Below, in pieces: positions 55,043 to 64,000 of a stretch of DNA of 64,000 nucleotides; positions within the stretch are counted from its first letter, which is position 1; each line of letters starts with the position of its first letter. The notes below the pieces were generated by a model. The model was not told the DNA's origin. It made no database searches and saw nothing but the letters and a program-made list of their open reading frames with translations. The translations under genes and the position numbers were made by a program. This DNA is from Rubripirellula amarantea (GTDB lineage: Bacteria; Planctomycetota; Planctomycetia; Pirellulales; Pirellulaceae), in NCBI RefSeq assembly GCF_007859865.1, contig NZ_SJPI01000001.1, forward strand, positions 1,674,001-1,738,000, read 5' to 3'.

Positions 55043-56119
55043 ATGAGCCAACCTATGTTCTTCAAACTGCTGTCTCTGGCCTTCATTGGTGTCTGTTGTT
55101 TGGCGTTGTCGGGTGGAGGGGCCGCGAAGGTAGCCAATGCCGACGATGTGTATTCCGAGTCACCCGGGACAGACGGCAACGGTAATTTCACGATCGGCCC
55201 CAACTACACGATCGATCCCGACTTGACGGATCTTGGAAATCCTAAAGGTCGGTATTTTGAGTTCTCAATGCGACTGGCAGACAGCAGGATATTTCGAGGC
55301 GACGACTCAACACTGGATCCAAAAAAAGATGTCCGCAAAGAGCGAAAGATTTTCGTCTACATACCTGCCGCCTACCAAGACGGTACGAAGGCACCGGTAC
55401 TTGTCAGTCACGATGGCCCGAGTCGAATGAACTTGATCAGAAACGCGCTAGACAACTTGACGATTTCCGATGAACCTAATCGCAGGTTGCCCGCGTTCAT
55501 TGCGATTGCTGTTCAGAACGGGGGCGACGATAGCTACGGAAGTCAGCGGGGATTGGAGTACGACACGATGTCGGACCGGCTTGCCCGCTTCATCAATGAT
55601 GAAGTTCTTCCAGCGGTGCTTGCGCATCCCGAAATCAAAGCGGCCTATCCGAATATCGCATTCACTGACAATCCTTGGGGCAAAGCAGTGATGGGGTGCA
55701 GTTCCGGAGGCGCAGCGGCGCTCACGATGGGCTGGTTTCGACCCGATTTGTTTCGCCGATTGATCACCTATTCGGGGACCTTCGTTGATCAGCAAGATGA
55801 CGATGCCGCAGAGGAGGAAGCTTATCCACTAGGTGCTTGGGAATATCATTCAAGCATGAAGTTAATTGAGAATTCTGCGAAGAAGCCGCTTCGCATCTTT
55901 ACGCATGTCTCGGAGCATGACAATCGTTCGAAAGATTTAGAGAGTACCTATCACAATTGGGTAATGGCGAACGAAAGAACAGCCGCAGCATTGAAAGCCA
56001 AGGGCTACGACTACCGTTACGTGTTCAGTCGAGCGACGCGACACTGCGATAAAAAAGTGTTTGAGCACACACTCGCGGACACGCTTGTCTGGATGTGGCG
56101 AGGCTACCAAGCGGACTAG
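55043..56119 (+). CDS. exported esterase (esterase D/feruloyl-esterase-like)
   Basis: 358 residues; ATG at 55043 (a second ATG four codons later is possible) with a signal peptide ending near KVANADD. The core has KIFVYIPAAYQDGTKAPVLVSHDG (strand with oxyanion region), a nucleophile Ser220 in GCSSGGAAALT, and a late His in SRATRHCDKKVFEHTL. Family members release acyl or feruloyl groups from polysaccharides. It lies in the secreted-enzyme region between a divergent sulfatase and a DUF1080-ThuA gene. Confidence 0.9.
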   Translation: MSQPMFFKLLSLAFIGVCCLALSGGGAAKVANADDVYSESPGTDGNGNFTIGPNYTIDPDLTDLGNPKGRYFEFSMRLADSRIFRGDDSTLDPKKDVRKERKIFVYIPAAYQDGTKAPVLVSHDGPSRMNLIRNALDNLTISDEPNRRLPAFIAIAVQNGGDDSYGSQRGLEYDTMSDRLARFINDEVLPAVLAHPEIKAAYPNIAFTDNPWGKAVMGCSSGGAAALTMGWFRPDLFRRLITYSGTFVDQQDDDAAEEEAYPLGAWEYHSSMKLIENSAKKPLRIFTHVSEHDNRSKDLESTYHNWVMANERTAAALKAKGYDYRYVFSRATRHCDKKVFEHTLADTLVWMWRGYQAD

Positions 56120-56309
56120 CATTTAATCTTGTTCGCACGAGCAATCGCTAGCGGCTATAATCTCACGCTACTTCCCTCCTGAACTACCCTTCCCTCACCC
56201 GCTGCTTGAAGCGTGCTGTTTGCCGCCCGCTGCTTGCTGTCGGGCGTCTGCTTCTTGCGACCCCAAGCTGCACTCCCTTCCCTTTTTCCATTCTCAAGAG
56301 GCCTGGAAT

Positions 56310-57875
56310 ATGCGATTGCGCCCCTTTGTTTGCCTGATTACCCTGCTGTTGATCCCATTGGGAATCACTCGTGCTGATGACGATGGTTTTGTCTCGCTCT
56401 TTGATGGCAAGACGCTGGAAAATTGGGATGGCAATCCAAAATTTTGGAAGGTTGAAGAAGGGACGATCACGGGGCAGACAACTTCTGACAATCCAACCAA
56501 GGGCAACACCTTTCTCGTCTATCGGGGAGGTGAGTTTGCTGACTTTGAATTGCAATTTGAGTACAAGATCATCGGCGGCAACTCCGGTGTCCAATACCGA
56601 AGCTTCGAGCCAGATCAAGATAACCAGAAGTGGGTGGTTGGCGGATATCAGGGTGACTTTGAGGCCGGTGACACGTACTCTGGGATTCTGTACGGCGAAC
56701 GTTTTCGCGGCATTTTGGCGAACCGTGGTCAGAAGACCGAACTCAATCGCATTGACGGTGAGTTTAAAGTCAAGGTAGTTGGATCGGTCGGTAAGTCGGC
56801 AGAGATTCAATCTAAGATCAACAACGAAGATTGGAACCACTACTCGATCACTGCTGATGGGTTTCACTTCGTTCACAAGATCAACGGTATCGTCACGGCC
56901 GAGTGCATTGATAATGATACTGCAGAGCGTCGTGAGTCAGGAATCATTGCCCTGCAGTTGCACGCCGGGCCACCGATGAAGGTGCAGTTCCGAAACATCC
57001 GGATTAAGAACCTCGGTGAGAGTAGCGACCACACCGAAGCGACCGGTAAGAAACGAGTTGTCTTCGTTGCAGGGAAACCAAGTCACGGCTATGGATCGCA
57101 CGAGCACTACGCAGGATGTCGTTTGCTTGCTAACGCTCTGCGAGAATCAATGCCCGACTATCAAGTCGAAGTGATTCAGAATGGTTGGCCTGAAAACGGG
57201 ATCAAGGCGTTCGAAGGTGCGGACTCGGTGGTGGTTTACTGTGATGGTGGCGGAAGGCATTTGCTTAACCCTCACGTCGATGAATTCAACGAAGTAATGA
57301 ATCAAGGCGTTGGCTTGGTGTGCATTCACTACGCCGTAGAGACTCCCGAAGGAAAAACGGGCAATGCATTCTTGGATTGGATAGGTGGCTACTTTGAAGC
57401 CAACTGGTCGGTCAATCCGCACTGGGTGGCTGAGTTCAATGCTTTCCCCGATCATCCGACGACCAAGGGCGTCAAGCCATTCAAGATTAACGACGAGTGG
57501 TACTTTCACATGAGATTCCGTGACCAGATGAAAGATGTCACGCCAATCCTTTCGGCTCATCCACCCGAAGAAACGATGCGTCGCGAAGATGGGCCGCACA
57601 GCGGGAACCCGACCGTTCGCAAAGCCGTCGCCAATGGCGAAATACAACATGTGGCCTGGGCAGCGGAACGAGACGGTGGCGGACGCGGGTTCGGGTTCAC
57701 CGGAGGTCACTTTCATTGGAATTGGGCCGACGAAAACTTCCGCAAGGTGGTGCTTAACGCCATCGTCTGGGCCTCGCATGGTGACGTTCCTGAGAATGGC
57801 GTGACCACCGAGAATCCAACTCAAGAACAGTTAGAGGAAAACCAGGACGAACCTAAACCGGCCACCGCAAAGTGA
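56310..57875 (+). CDS. exported DUF1080-ThuA fusion protein
   Basis: 521 residues from the ATG at 56310, which begins the signal peptide (MRLRPFVCLITLLLIPLGITRADD). Residues 25-235 are a DUF1080 (3-keto-disaccharide hydrolase) sandwich: FVSLFDGKTLENWDG, DFELQFEYKIIGGNSGVQYRS, GIIALQLHAGPPMKVQFRNIRIK. Residues 250-500 form a ThuA-like domain: RVVFVAGKPSHGYGSHEHYAG, VVYCDGGGRHLL, GFGFTGGHFHWNWADENFRKVVLNAIVW. Both families act on 3-keto-glycosides or trehalose-related sugars, and their joining in one chain is common in planctomycetes. The next gene, a PQQ-like propeller, is 87 bases downstream and could be in the same unit. Confidence 0.92.
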   Translation: MRLRPFVCLITLLLIPLGITRADDDGFVSLFDGKTLENWDGNPKFWKVEEGTITGQTTSDNPTKGNTFLVYRGGEFADFELQFEYKIIGGNSGVQYRSFEPDQDNQKWVVGGYQGDFEAGDTYSGILYGERFRGILANRGQKTELNRIDGEFKVKVVGSVGKSAEIQSKINNEDWNHYSITADGFHFVHKINGIVTAECIDNDTAERRESGIIALQLHAGPPMKVQFRNIRIKNLGESSDHTEATGKKRVVFVAGKPSHGYGSHEHYAGCRLLANALRESMPDYQVEVIQNGWPENGIKAFEGADSVVVYCDGGGRHLLNPHVDEFNEVMNQGVGLVCIHYAVETPEGKTGNAFLDWIGGYFEANWSVNPHWVAEFNAFPDHPTTKGVKPFKINDEWYFHMRFRDQMKDVTPILSAHPPEETMRREDGPHSGNPTVRKAVANGEIQHVAWAAERDGGGRGFGFTGGHFHWNWADENFRKVVLNAIVWASHGDVPENGVTTENPTQEQLEENQDEPKPATAK

Positions 57876-57962
57876 TCGGCTATCCTTTGTCGTTGTGAGT
57901 TCCCCAAAGTGACTTTCGTTTAACCCAGGCGCGTCGCCTACTTTTTAGCCCAGGATCTAGAG

Positions 57963-59240
57963 ATGCGATTTATTGTTGTCGGTATTTTTGCGTTGGTGAG
58001 TTTCCTTGCGGCTACGGTTCAAGGCGACGATTGGCTTCAATGGCGAGGTCCCGATCGTGCTAATCGTTCGACCGAGACCGGCCTATTTCGGTCTTGGGGA
58101 ACGGAAGGTCCGAAGCTGGATTGGATGGCCGAAGGACTCGGTACCGGGTACGCAAGCGTTTCGGTTTCAGGGGATCGGATCTATACCACCGGCAACTTCC
58201 CCGGCAATCAGTCAGCCGTCGCGATCGACGCGAAATCGGGGAAGGTAATTTGGACTACTCCGATCACTCAGGGAGCTCCCAAGCACGGTTACGACGGCAG
58301 TCGTACGACGCCAACGATTGACGGCAATCGACTTTACATGGTCAGCAGCGATGGACGTATTGTCTGCCTGGAAGCGAACAATGGTTCGGAAGTATGGAGT
58401 CGCGACTTCAAAGATTGGGACGGAAAGATGATGAGTGGTTGGGGCTTCAGCGAGTCACCTTTGGTGGACGGAAACAAAGTAATCTGTACCCCTGGTGGTG
58501 ATCGCGGAGTAGTAGTGGCTTTAGACAAGCACAGCGGCGAACAGATTTGGGCGGCGGTCCTGAAGGGCGAGTCTGTTAACGAAGGAGGACCGCAGTTGAA
58601 CGAAGGTGCCGGATACGCATCGCCTGTGATTTCAGAGGGAGGCGGGGTGAAGCAGTACATTCAGTTGGTGGGTCGCGGACTCATTGGTATCCGGGCAACC
58701 AATGGCGAGATTCTTTGGCGTTATAGCCGAGTCGGTAACACCACGGCAAACATTCCCACCGCACTGGTTGATGGGGACTTTGTTTTCACGAGCACGGGAT
58801 ATGGAACAGGCTCGGCGCTATTGAAACTTTCGGCTGCTGGCAATGGTGTCAAAGCGGAAGAAGTTTATTGGCTGGAAAGCAACGAGTTGCAAAACAAGCA
58901 TGGTGGTATGACCCTTGTGGACGGATATATCTATTGCGGGCATGGCAACGGTGACGGTAAACCGATCTGTGTCGAAATGAAGACCGGCGACGTCGCTTGG
59001 GGGCCGGTTCGGGCCGACGGCAAAGGCGAAACAAGTCTTGTGTACGCGGACGGTCACGTAATACTTCGACGCGAAAACGGTGTGATTATTCTGGCGAAGG
59101 CTACGCCCGAAAAGTTCGACGTGGTCAGTACGTTCAAGCCGGCATTTCAAGAACGCGAGAGCTGGGCGCACCCCGTGATCGCGGGCGGCAAACTGTATCT
59201 GCGTGAACAAAACAAGCTGATGTGCTACCAATTGAAATAG
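57963..59240 (+). CDS. second exported PQQ-like beta-propeller protein
   Basis: 425 residues with a signal peptide (MRFIVVGIFALVSFLAATVQGDD), mature start WLQWRGPDRANRSTETG. Blade motifs include VAIDAKSGKVIWTT, LEANNGSEVWSRDFKDWDG, LDKHSGEQIWAAVLKG and EMKTGDVAWGPVRA. It resembles the protein at 51868 in build, but the two differ greatly in sequence, so the duplication is old. Function as a quinoprotein is unproven. It probably forms one transcript with the DUF1080-ThuA gene before it. Confidence 0.92.
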   Translation: MRFIVVGIFALVSFLAATVQGDDWLQWRGPDRANRSTETGLFRSWGTEGPKLDWMAEGLGTGYASVSVSGDRIYTTGNFPGNQSAVAIDAKSGKVIWTTPITQGAPKHGYDGSRTTPTIDGNRLYMVSSDGRIVCLEANNGSEVWSRDFKDWDGKMMSGWGFSESPLVDGNKVICTPGGDRGVVVALDKHSGEQIWAAVLKGESVNEGGPQLNEGAGYASPVISEGGGVKQYIQLVGRGLIGIRATNGEILWRYSRVGNTTANIPTALVDGDFVFTSTGYGTGSALLKLSAAGNGVKAEEVYWLESNELQNKHGGMTLVDGYIYCGHGNGDGKPICVEMKTGDVAWGPVRADGKGETSLVYADGHVILRRENGVIILAKATPEKFDVVSTFKPAFQERESWAHPVIAGGKLYLREQNKLMCYQLK

Positions 59241-59421
59241 TGGCAATTTATCTGCCCACTGCCCTCTTGGTGTCATCCAATCGTCGGGCTGACGATAAGT
59301 TTTAGCCAGCGAGAATCTACTGGCGTTGAAGTTTGGCTTTGCAGTTGGAAATGGTATGGCGGACATCGGTGTATTGAAAACTTGGCCAGTCGTTGCATCA
59401 ATGAATGGGCGTGTGAGGAAC

Positions 59422-62400
59422 ATGACACGCAACAGCGACGTCGATGGTTTTCAGGTTCGCAATGGCAAGGCGGGCAGCGGCCTAGTCACTTTCATTTCGA
59501 TAGCGTTGTGTTTGCTCTTCATTTGTCAGCCTGCTTTGGCCGACGAAAACGCAAGTGAATTTGATTTGGCGGTTCGCGGTACGCAGCCGCTTGATCCAGA
59601 GGCGGAGCGTTTGACGTTCGTATTGCCTGAAGGTTTCGAAGTCACGCTGGTCGCGTCAGAACCAGACATCGACAAGCCCATGAATATGTCGTTCGATGCG
59701 AAAGGACGCTTGTGGGTTTCCAGCAGTGTTGAATACCCCTATGCCGCAACTACGGATGCGGTGCCTCGCGACACGATCAAGATTCTTGAAGACACCACCG
59801 GCGATGGTCATGCCGACAAAATCACCACTTTCGCTGACAAACTGAACATCCCGATGGGATTGTATCCGTACCGCGATGGAGTGATTTGCTTTAGCATTCC
59901 CAACATCTTGTATCTTCGTGACACCGATGGCGATGGCAAAGCTGACCTGCGGGAGGTGTTGTATGGTCCGATGGATACAACTCGCGATACTCACGGAATG
60001 TGCAACGCGTTCACGCGGGGCCTCGACGGATGGTTGTACGCCTGCCACGGTTTTAACAACCAGACGACGGTAGCCGGGCGTGATGGGCACCAAGTGACCA
60101 TGCACTCGGGCAATACGTTTCGCATGCGTCCCGATGGGAGTCGCGTGGAACATTTCACCCATGGACAAGTCAATCCATTCGGGATGGCCATGCGACCCGA
60201 AGGCGATCTTTTTACGGCGGACTGTCACACCAAGCCGATCTCGCTACTGCTGAAAAACGGTTATTACGAGAGCTTTGGAAAGCCTCACGATGGCCTCGGG
60301 TTTGTTCCCAACATGATGGAACACCTGCACGGATCAACGGCGATCGGCGGTATTGCTCTGTATCATGCGTCTGAGTTTCCGGACGCTTTTTACGGGAATT
60401 CATTTCACGGCAACGTGATGACGAGTCGAGTGAATCGGAACTTCATCCAACAAGTCGGTTCGTCATTCGCCGCGATAGAGCAGGCGGACTTCCTGGTTTC
60501 CGGAGACCCATGGTTTCGTCCTGTCGATCTGCAGGTCGGGCCTGACGGGGCGTTGTATGTAGCAGACTTTTACAACCGCATCATTGGACACTACGAAGTC
60601 CCGTTGACTCACCCCGGTCGAGATCGACACCGTGGCCGCATTTGGAAGATTGCATACGTCGGAAACGCCCAACACGAGAACGAGGAACTTGAGAACGCGA
60701 ACCACGATGACGCAACACAAAAGAGCGAGAAAGCCGATGACGCCGATCGCGTTGGTCGGGAACGTCACGACGTTTCTCATCCCGGCTTCGTTCATTCCAA
60801 CGTCAATCATCACAATCCATCGGAAGTCGCTCAACGACCTTGGGAGCGCCACAATATCTCGACGCTGGACGATGCGATTCAATCGTTGACATCAGAGAAC
60901 TTGGTAGTGAGGATGCTGGCGACCGATGCGCTGACCGATCGTTGGTCCGATGAGGTCCCCGAGCGTTTAAGCGAAGTTCTGCGTTCGTCACGGAATCCTC
61001 ATGCAATTGTTCACGCCGCTTGGGTGCTCTTTCGCCGTCAACGATTGTCCGATGCAGAAATCCGCCGTCTGGTTGAGTCCAGTAGCTCATTCGTTCGTAC
61101 TCACGTCTATCGAATCTTGGGTTGCGCTTCCGATCCCTTCGGAGATACGTCGAAGTTTCTGCTGGCCGGTGTCCGCGATTCTGATCCGCTGGCTCGACGC
61201 GCCGCTGTAATGGCGTCGGCTGTGCACCCCGATCGTTCGTTGGTCGAACCGTTGTTGAAACTTCATCGCGACACCAGCGGCGAGGATGTTCATCTGAAGC
61301 ATGCAATACGAATGTCGCTCAAGGCCCATCTTCAGAATGATGCTTGGTTTCTGCAGACGGTTTCTAGCCTTGCTTCGGAACACCGAAAGTTACTCGGAGA
61401 GATTTGCCTAGCGATCAAGACGGAGCCGGCAGCGGAGTTTCTTGTTTCGGAACTTCAGCAGATAGCGTCTGAGTCACCTCAGGATCTGTCAAAGTATGTC
61501 GGATATGCAGCAAGGTATGCACCGTTGCCCAGGATCCCCGATGTGGTCGCGATTGGGAAAGTTCACTACGGCGGCGATGCTCAGACACGAGAAGAACTGC
61601 TCACGACGATTCGAAAGGCCGTTGAGCAGCGTGGCGAAGAACTTCCCACTGCGGTGCGAGATTGGGCGGTCGAACTTGCATCGCAACGACTCGCGGTTGC
61701 CGACCTAGATGCTTCCGTCGTTCCGATAGCTTGGACTTCGGTTCAAAGCGAAGTAACGGACTCGACAATTTGGAATGTTTCAACGATCCGGAATTCAGCC
61801 GACGGTGAAGTCGGCAGCCGGTTGCACAGCAGCTTTCCGGCAGGTGAATCAAAGACCGGGGTACTCCGTAGTGCCGCATTCAAACTTCCAAAGTCGTTCC
61901 AGTTCTATATGGCGGGACACGATGGCGACCCTGGGCAACCCATCGGAAGTAAGAACTTTGTTCGTGTTTGCGAAGCCGCGACCGGGAAAACGCTGAATCA
62001 ATGGAGCCCACCTCGTGCGGACATCGCTCAAGCGATCAACTGGGAAAGTGGCGACAGCGAAGGGAAAGATGTTTACGTTGATTTGGTCGACGGTAACGAC
62101 GCAGATGCCTACGCTTGGATTGCTGCGGGACGATTTTCGGTCGGCGGACTAAACCCACTTCGGTTGACTGAGGATTGGGGCCGTGGCGCAGAAATCGTTG
62201 CCGAGTTTCAGCTTTTCGAACTTCGTGAAGCTCTTGTATCGAAACTCCGTAACGGTTTAACAGCGGGTGCAGTTGCCAATGATTTGTCAAAGGCAGTGGT
62301 CCGTATCGATGGTCCCAACGCGATCAAGTTCACCTTTGTCGAGTCGCTTTCCATTTTTTCGATACAGGGTGAACTGCGACAACGCATTGTCGATCACATC

Positions 62401-63123
62401 ATCAACGAGACGACCGAAAACGACGCTGACACTCTGATGGCAGAAATCATGGGGCGAGCCAGTTTTCCCGATCAGCGTCGACTCGCAGATTCGCTGGTGT
62501 CCGACGCGACGGGCGCTGACTTGTTGCTTCGGATCATCGAAGCTGGAAAGGGTTCGGTGCGATTGTTAAAAGAGCCTGCGATCGATGCCAAGCTTTCAAC
62601 CGTTCTCGACGAAACAAGTCGCCAGCAAGTTAAGCAACTTGTCGCGTCGTTGCCCGAAAGTGACGACGCGATTCCTCTTTCCATCGAGCGAATTAAGAAC
62701 TCGTTTGTTTCCAATCCTAGTGATGCAGTCGCTGGACGAAAGGTGTTCAAAGGCAACTGTAGTGTTTGCCATCAGGTTGCAGGTGAAGGAAAACAGGCCG
62801 GTCCCAATTTGGACGGGATCGGCAAACGGGGACTCGACCGCCTCCTTGAGGACATACTTATGCCCAATCAGAATGTCGATGTGGCGTTTCGATCGTCGCT
62901 TGTTCTGACGGACGATGGAGTCGTCCAGACTGGATTTGTCAAACAGACCGACGGCAATGGGGTGATCTTGATCGATAGCAAGGGTGTCGAAAGGCAGATC
63001 GATTCGTCCTCGATTGAAGAACTAAGAATGACAACGATGTCACCGATGCCGTCAAACTTGCATGAGGCATTGTCATCGCAACAAATGCTTGACTTGCTGT
63101 CGTATCTGTTGTCGTTGCCCTAG
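59422..63123 (+). CDS. second PVC-type dehydrogenase/HEAT/haem-domain protein
   Basis: 1233 residues from the ATG at 59422; in-frame starts at 59326, 59356 and 59401 are possible, but this one places the hydrophobic core FISIALCLLFICQPALA as the signal. About 50-380 is a propeller (LTFVLPEGFEVTLVASEPDIDKPMNMSFDAKGRLWV, VDLQVGPDGALYVADFYNRIIGHYE). About 440-600 are HEAT-like units, 770-900 a beta-sandwich of NPCBM type, and the haem site CSVCHQ is at 1113-1118, with AGPNLDGIGKRG after it. Such proteins probably oxidise sugars and pass electrons to the haem. A low-complexity Glu/His/Asn stretch near 410-450 is an odd insertion. Confidence 0.9.
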   Translation: MTRNSDVDGFQVRNGKAGSGLVTFISIALCLLFICQPALADENASEFDLAVRGTQPLDPEAERLTFVLPEGFEVTLVASEPDIDKPMNMSFDAKGRLWVSSSVEYPYAATTDAVPRDTIKILEDTTGDGHADKITTFADKLNIPMGLYPYRDGVICFSIPNILYLRDTDGDGKADLREVLYGPMDTTRDTHGMCNAFTRGLDGWLYACHGFNNQTTVAGRDGHQVTMHSGNTFRMRPDGSRVEHFTHGQVNPFGMAMRPEGDLFTADCHTKPISLLLKNGYYESFGKPHDGLGFVPNMMEHLHGSTAIGGIALYHASEFPDAFYGNSFHGNVMTSRVNRNFIQQVGSSFAAIEQADFLVSGDPWFRPVDLQVGPDGALYVADFYNRIIGHYEVPLTHPGRDRHRGRIWKIAYVGNAQHENEELENANHDDATQKSEKADDADRVGRERHDVSHPGFVHSNVNHHNPSEVAQRPWERHNISTLDDAIQSLTSENLVVRMLATDALTDRWSDEVPERLSEVLRSSRNPHAIVHAAWVLFRRQRLSDAEIRRLVESSSSFVRTHVYRILGCASDPFGDTSKFLLAGVRDSDPLARRAAVMASAVHPDRSLVEPLLKLHRDTSGEDVHLKHAIRMSLKAHLQNDAWFLQTVSSLASEHRKLLGEICLAIKTEPAAEFLVSELQQIASESPQDLSKYVGYAARYAPLPRIPDVVAIGKVHYGGDAQTREELLTTIRKAVEQRGEELPTAVRDWAVELASQRLAVADLDASVVPIAWTSVQSEVTDSTIWNVSTIRNSADGEVGSRLHSSFPAGESKTGVLRSAAFKLPKSFQFYMAGHDGDPGQPIGSKNFVRVCEAATGKTLNQWSPPRADIAQAINWESGDSEGKDVYVDLVDGNDADAYAWIAAGRFSVGGLNPLRLTEDWGRGAEIVAEFQLFELREALVSKLRNGLTAGAVANDLSKAVVRIDGPNAIKFTFVESLSIFSIQGELRQRIVDHIINETTENDADTLMAEIMGRASFPDQRRLADSLVSDATGADLLLRIIEAGKGSVRLLKEPAIDAKLSTVLDETSRQQVKQLVASLPESDDAIPLSIERIKNSFVSNPSDAVAGRKVFKGNCSVCHQVAGEGKQAGPNLDGIGKRGLDRLLEDILMPNQNVDVAFRSSLVLTDDGVVQTGFVKQTDGNGVILIDSKGVERQIDSSSIEELRMTTMSPMPSNLHEALSSQQMLDLLSYLLSLP

Positions 63124-63163
63124 CATCCAACCGGTAGGGCAATTCGATTAATGGCTTTGCCAA

Positions 63164-63724
63164 CTACTTGTTCATCTCACGTTGCAGCCATGCTCGGGCG
63201 TAAGCCCAGTTGCGTTTGGTCGTTCTAGGAGAAACTCCCTGTACCTCGGCAGTTTCATCGATCGTTAAGCCGGTGAAGTATCGTAGTTCGACAAGTTTGG
63301 CGAGGTCAGCATCTTCGATGGCAAGTTTGGTTAATGCATCATCGAGTGCGAGGAGTTCGTCAACATCATCGGCTACGACGATCGCAGCATCTTCGTCCAA
63401 CTCACGACGAACATAGTCGCCCCCGCGTTTGTTTCGGCCACGTCGTCTCGCATTGTCAATCAAGATCCTTCGCATGGCCTCGGCGGCGGCGGCAAAGAAA
63501 TGGCCACGACTGTCCCACTTTTGCTGATCTTCGCCACCGACCAAACGTAGAAACGCTTCGTGGACCAACGCGGTTGGTTGAAGTGTATGACCAGACTTTT
63601 CGTGGTTCATTTTGCTAGATGCCAATCCACGAAGTTCTTCGTAAACCAGCGGCAACAACTCGCTCGCCGCGTGCCGGTCACCTTCATGGATCGCAGATAA
63701 AATTCGAGTGACGTCGCGGTTCAT
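63164..63724 (-). CDS. ECF sigma factor (planctomycete-type subfamily)
   Basis: 186 residues from the ATG at 63724; the frame extends upstream but the sigma fold starts here (MNRDVTRILSAIHEGDRHAASELLPLVYEELRGLAS). Region 2 contains HTLQPTALVHEAFLRL and HFFAAAAEAMRRILIDNARRR, a signature of the ECF subfamily common in Planctomycetes and Acidobacteria. Region 4 is LAKLVELRYFTGLTIDETAEVQGVSPRTTKRNWAYARAWL, with the helix-turn-helix. No anti-sigma factor is next to it. It is convergent with the preceding haem dehydrogenase gene, 40 bases apart. Confidence 0.95.
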   Translation of the reverse strand: MNRDVTRILSAIHEGDRHAASELLPLVYEELRGLASSKMNHEKSGHTLQPTALVHEAFLRLVGGEDQQKWDSRGHFFAAAAEAMRRILIDNARRRGRNKRGGDYVRRELDEDAAIVVADDVDELLALDDALTKLAIEDADLAKLVELRYFTGLTIDETAEVQGVSPRTTKRNWAYARAWLQREMNK

Positions 63725-64000
63725 AGATGCAAATCCCAGCGTTGACCTTGCGCCATACCTAAGCGAAGGGTTCACCGTCATCTTCACCAACTCACCGGAT
63801 ATATTCAAGGTTGGCGATTTTGCGGTGACACCATTAATTGGCGAGACTGGTCTAACAGAAGCGCCGGGAACGCGCTTGCCAGCGAACGGGGAACACGCTC
63901 GCTAGGAAAATCATCTTGTGATGGTCGTGTTCAACTCGCCTGCGTTAAATGTCGTTAAGGATCACAGTTGTATCCAAATCCCCACCAGGGAGCGTAGAAC
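63725..64000. other. right-edge region upstream of the ECF sigma gene
   Basis: 276 bases to the window edge. No gene is supported; the region probably contains the ECF gene promoter. Confidence 0.4.

Overview
The window looks like the chromosome of a planctomycete, most likely a marine member of the Pirellulaceae (Rhodopirellula-like). The signs are: a YTV-repeat exported protein; two very large exported dehydrogenase/HEAT proteins ending in a C-x-x-C-H haem site, of the kind typical of the PVC group; secreted sulfatase, glycosidase and esterase genes; an ECF sigma factor of the subfamily common in planctomycetes; an ABC-2 permease fused to a CPBP protease; and sparse Shine-Dalgarno sequences. 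This assignment is an inference from gene content. No rRNA or other species marker is present.

Layout. 1-3.8 kb (minus strand): the YTV-repeat protein (cut by the left edge), a small exported protein with its own terminator, a haemolysin III family membrane protein and an exported esterase. 4-6.1 kb: an unrecognised two-part protein, overlapping tail to tail with an MnmD-type tRNA-modification methyltransferase. 6.2-14 kb: a MoxR ATPase/DUF58/transglutaminase operon, an FHA-GAF histidine kinase and a second MoxR ATPase. 14.5-15.9 kb: homoserine dehydrogenase.

16.2-23.5 kb holds the most interesting locus. It is a tightly packed seven-gene operon: a membrane-anchored FN3-like protein, a sodium:solute symporter, a 39-residue membrane peptide, an aspartate-carbamoyltransferase-like enzyme, an asparagine-synthase-like amidotransferase, an M20 N-carbamoyl-amino-acid hydrolase and an isochorismatase-fold amidase. 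Together these suit making, taking up and recycling a carbamoylated amino-acid amide, for example the osmolyte N-alpha-carbamoyl-glutamine 1-amide. That product is my inference, not a demonstrated function.

23.9-32.3 kb carries an ABC transporter (ATPase plus permease-protease fusion), a von Willebrand A protein coupled to a flippase-like membrane protein, an AI-2E family permease and a small membrane protein. 32.6-38.9 kb carries a PVC-type haem dehydrogenase, a small unknown, a DUF389 membrane protein and a PlsC acyltransferase. From 39 to 63 kb most genes encode exported proteins for polysaccharide breakdown and periplasmic oxidation: several TIM-barrel glycosidases, a sulfatase, two or three esterases, a DUF1080-ThuA fusion, two PQQ-type beta-propellers and a second large haem dehydrogenase. 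A tRNA-Arg(UCG) lies at 42.4 kb and an ECF sigma factor at the right end.

A second pattern cuts across the gene list. At least five genes have a short tandem duplication (15-19 bp units, different sequence each time) whose first copy includes or touches the gene's own stop codon.
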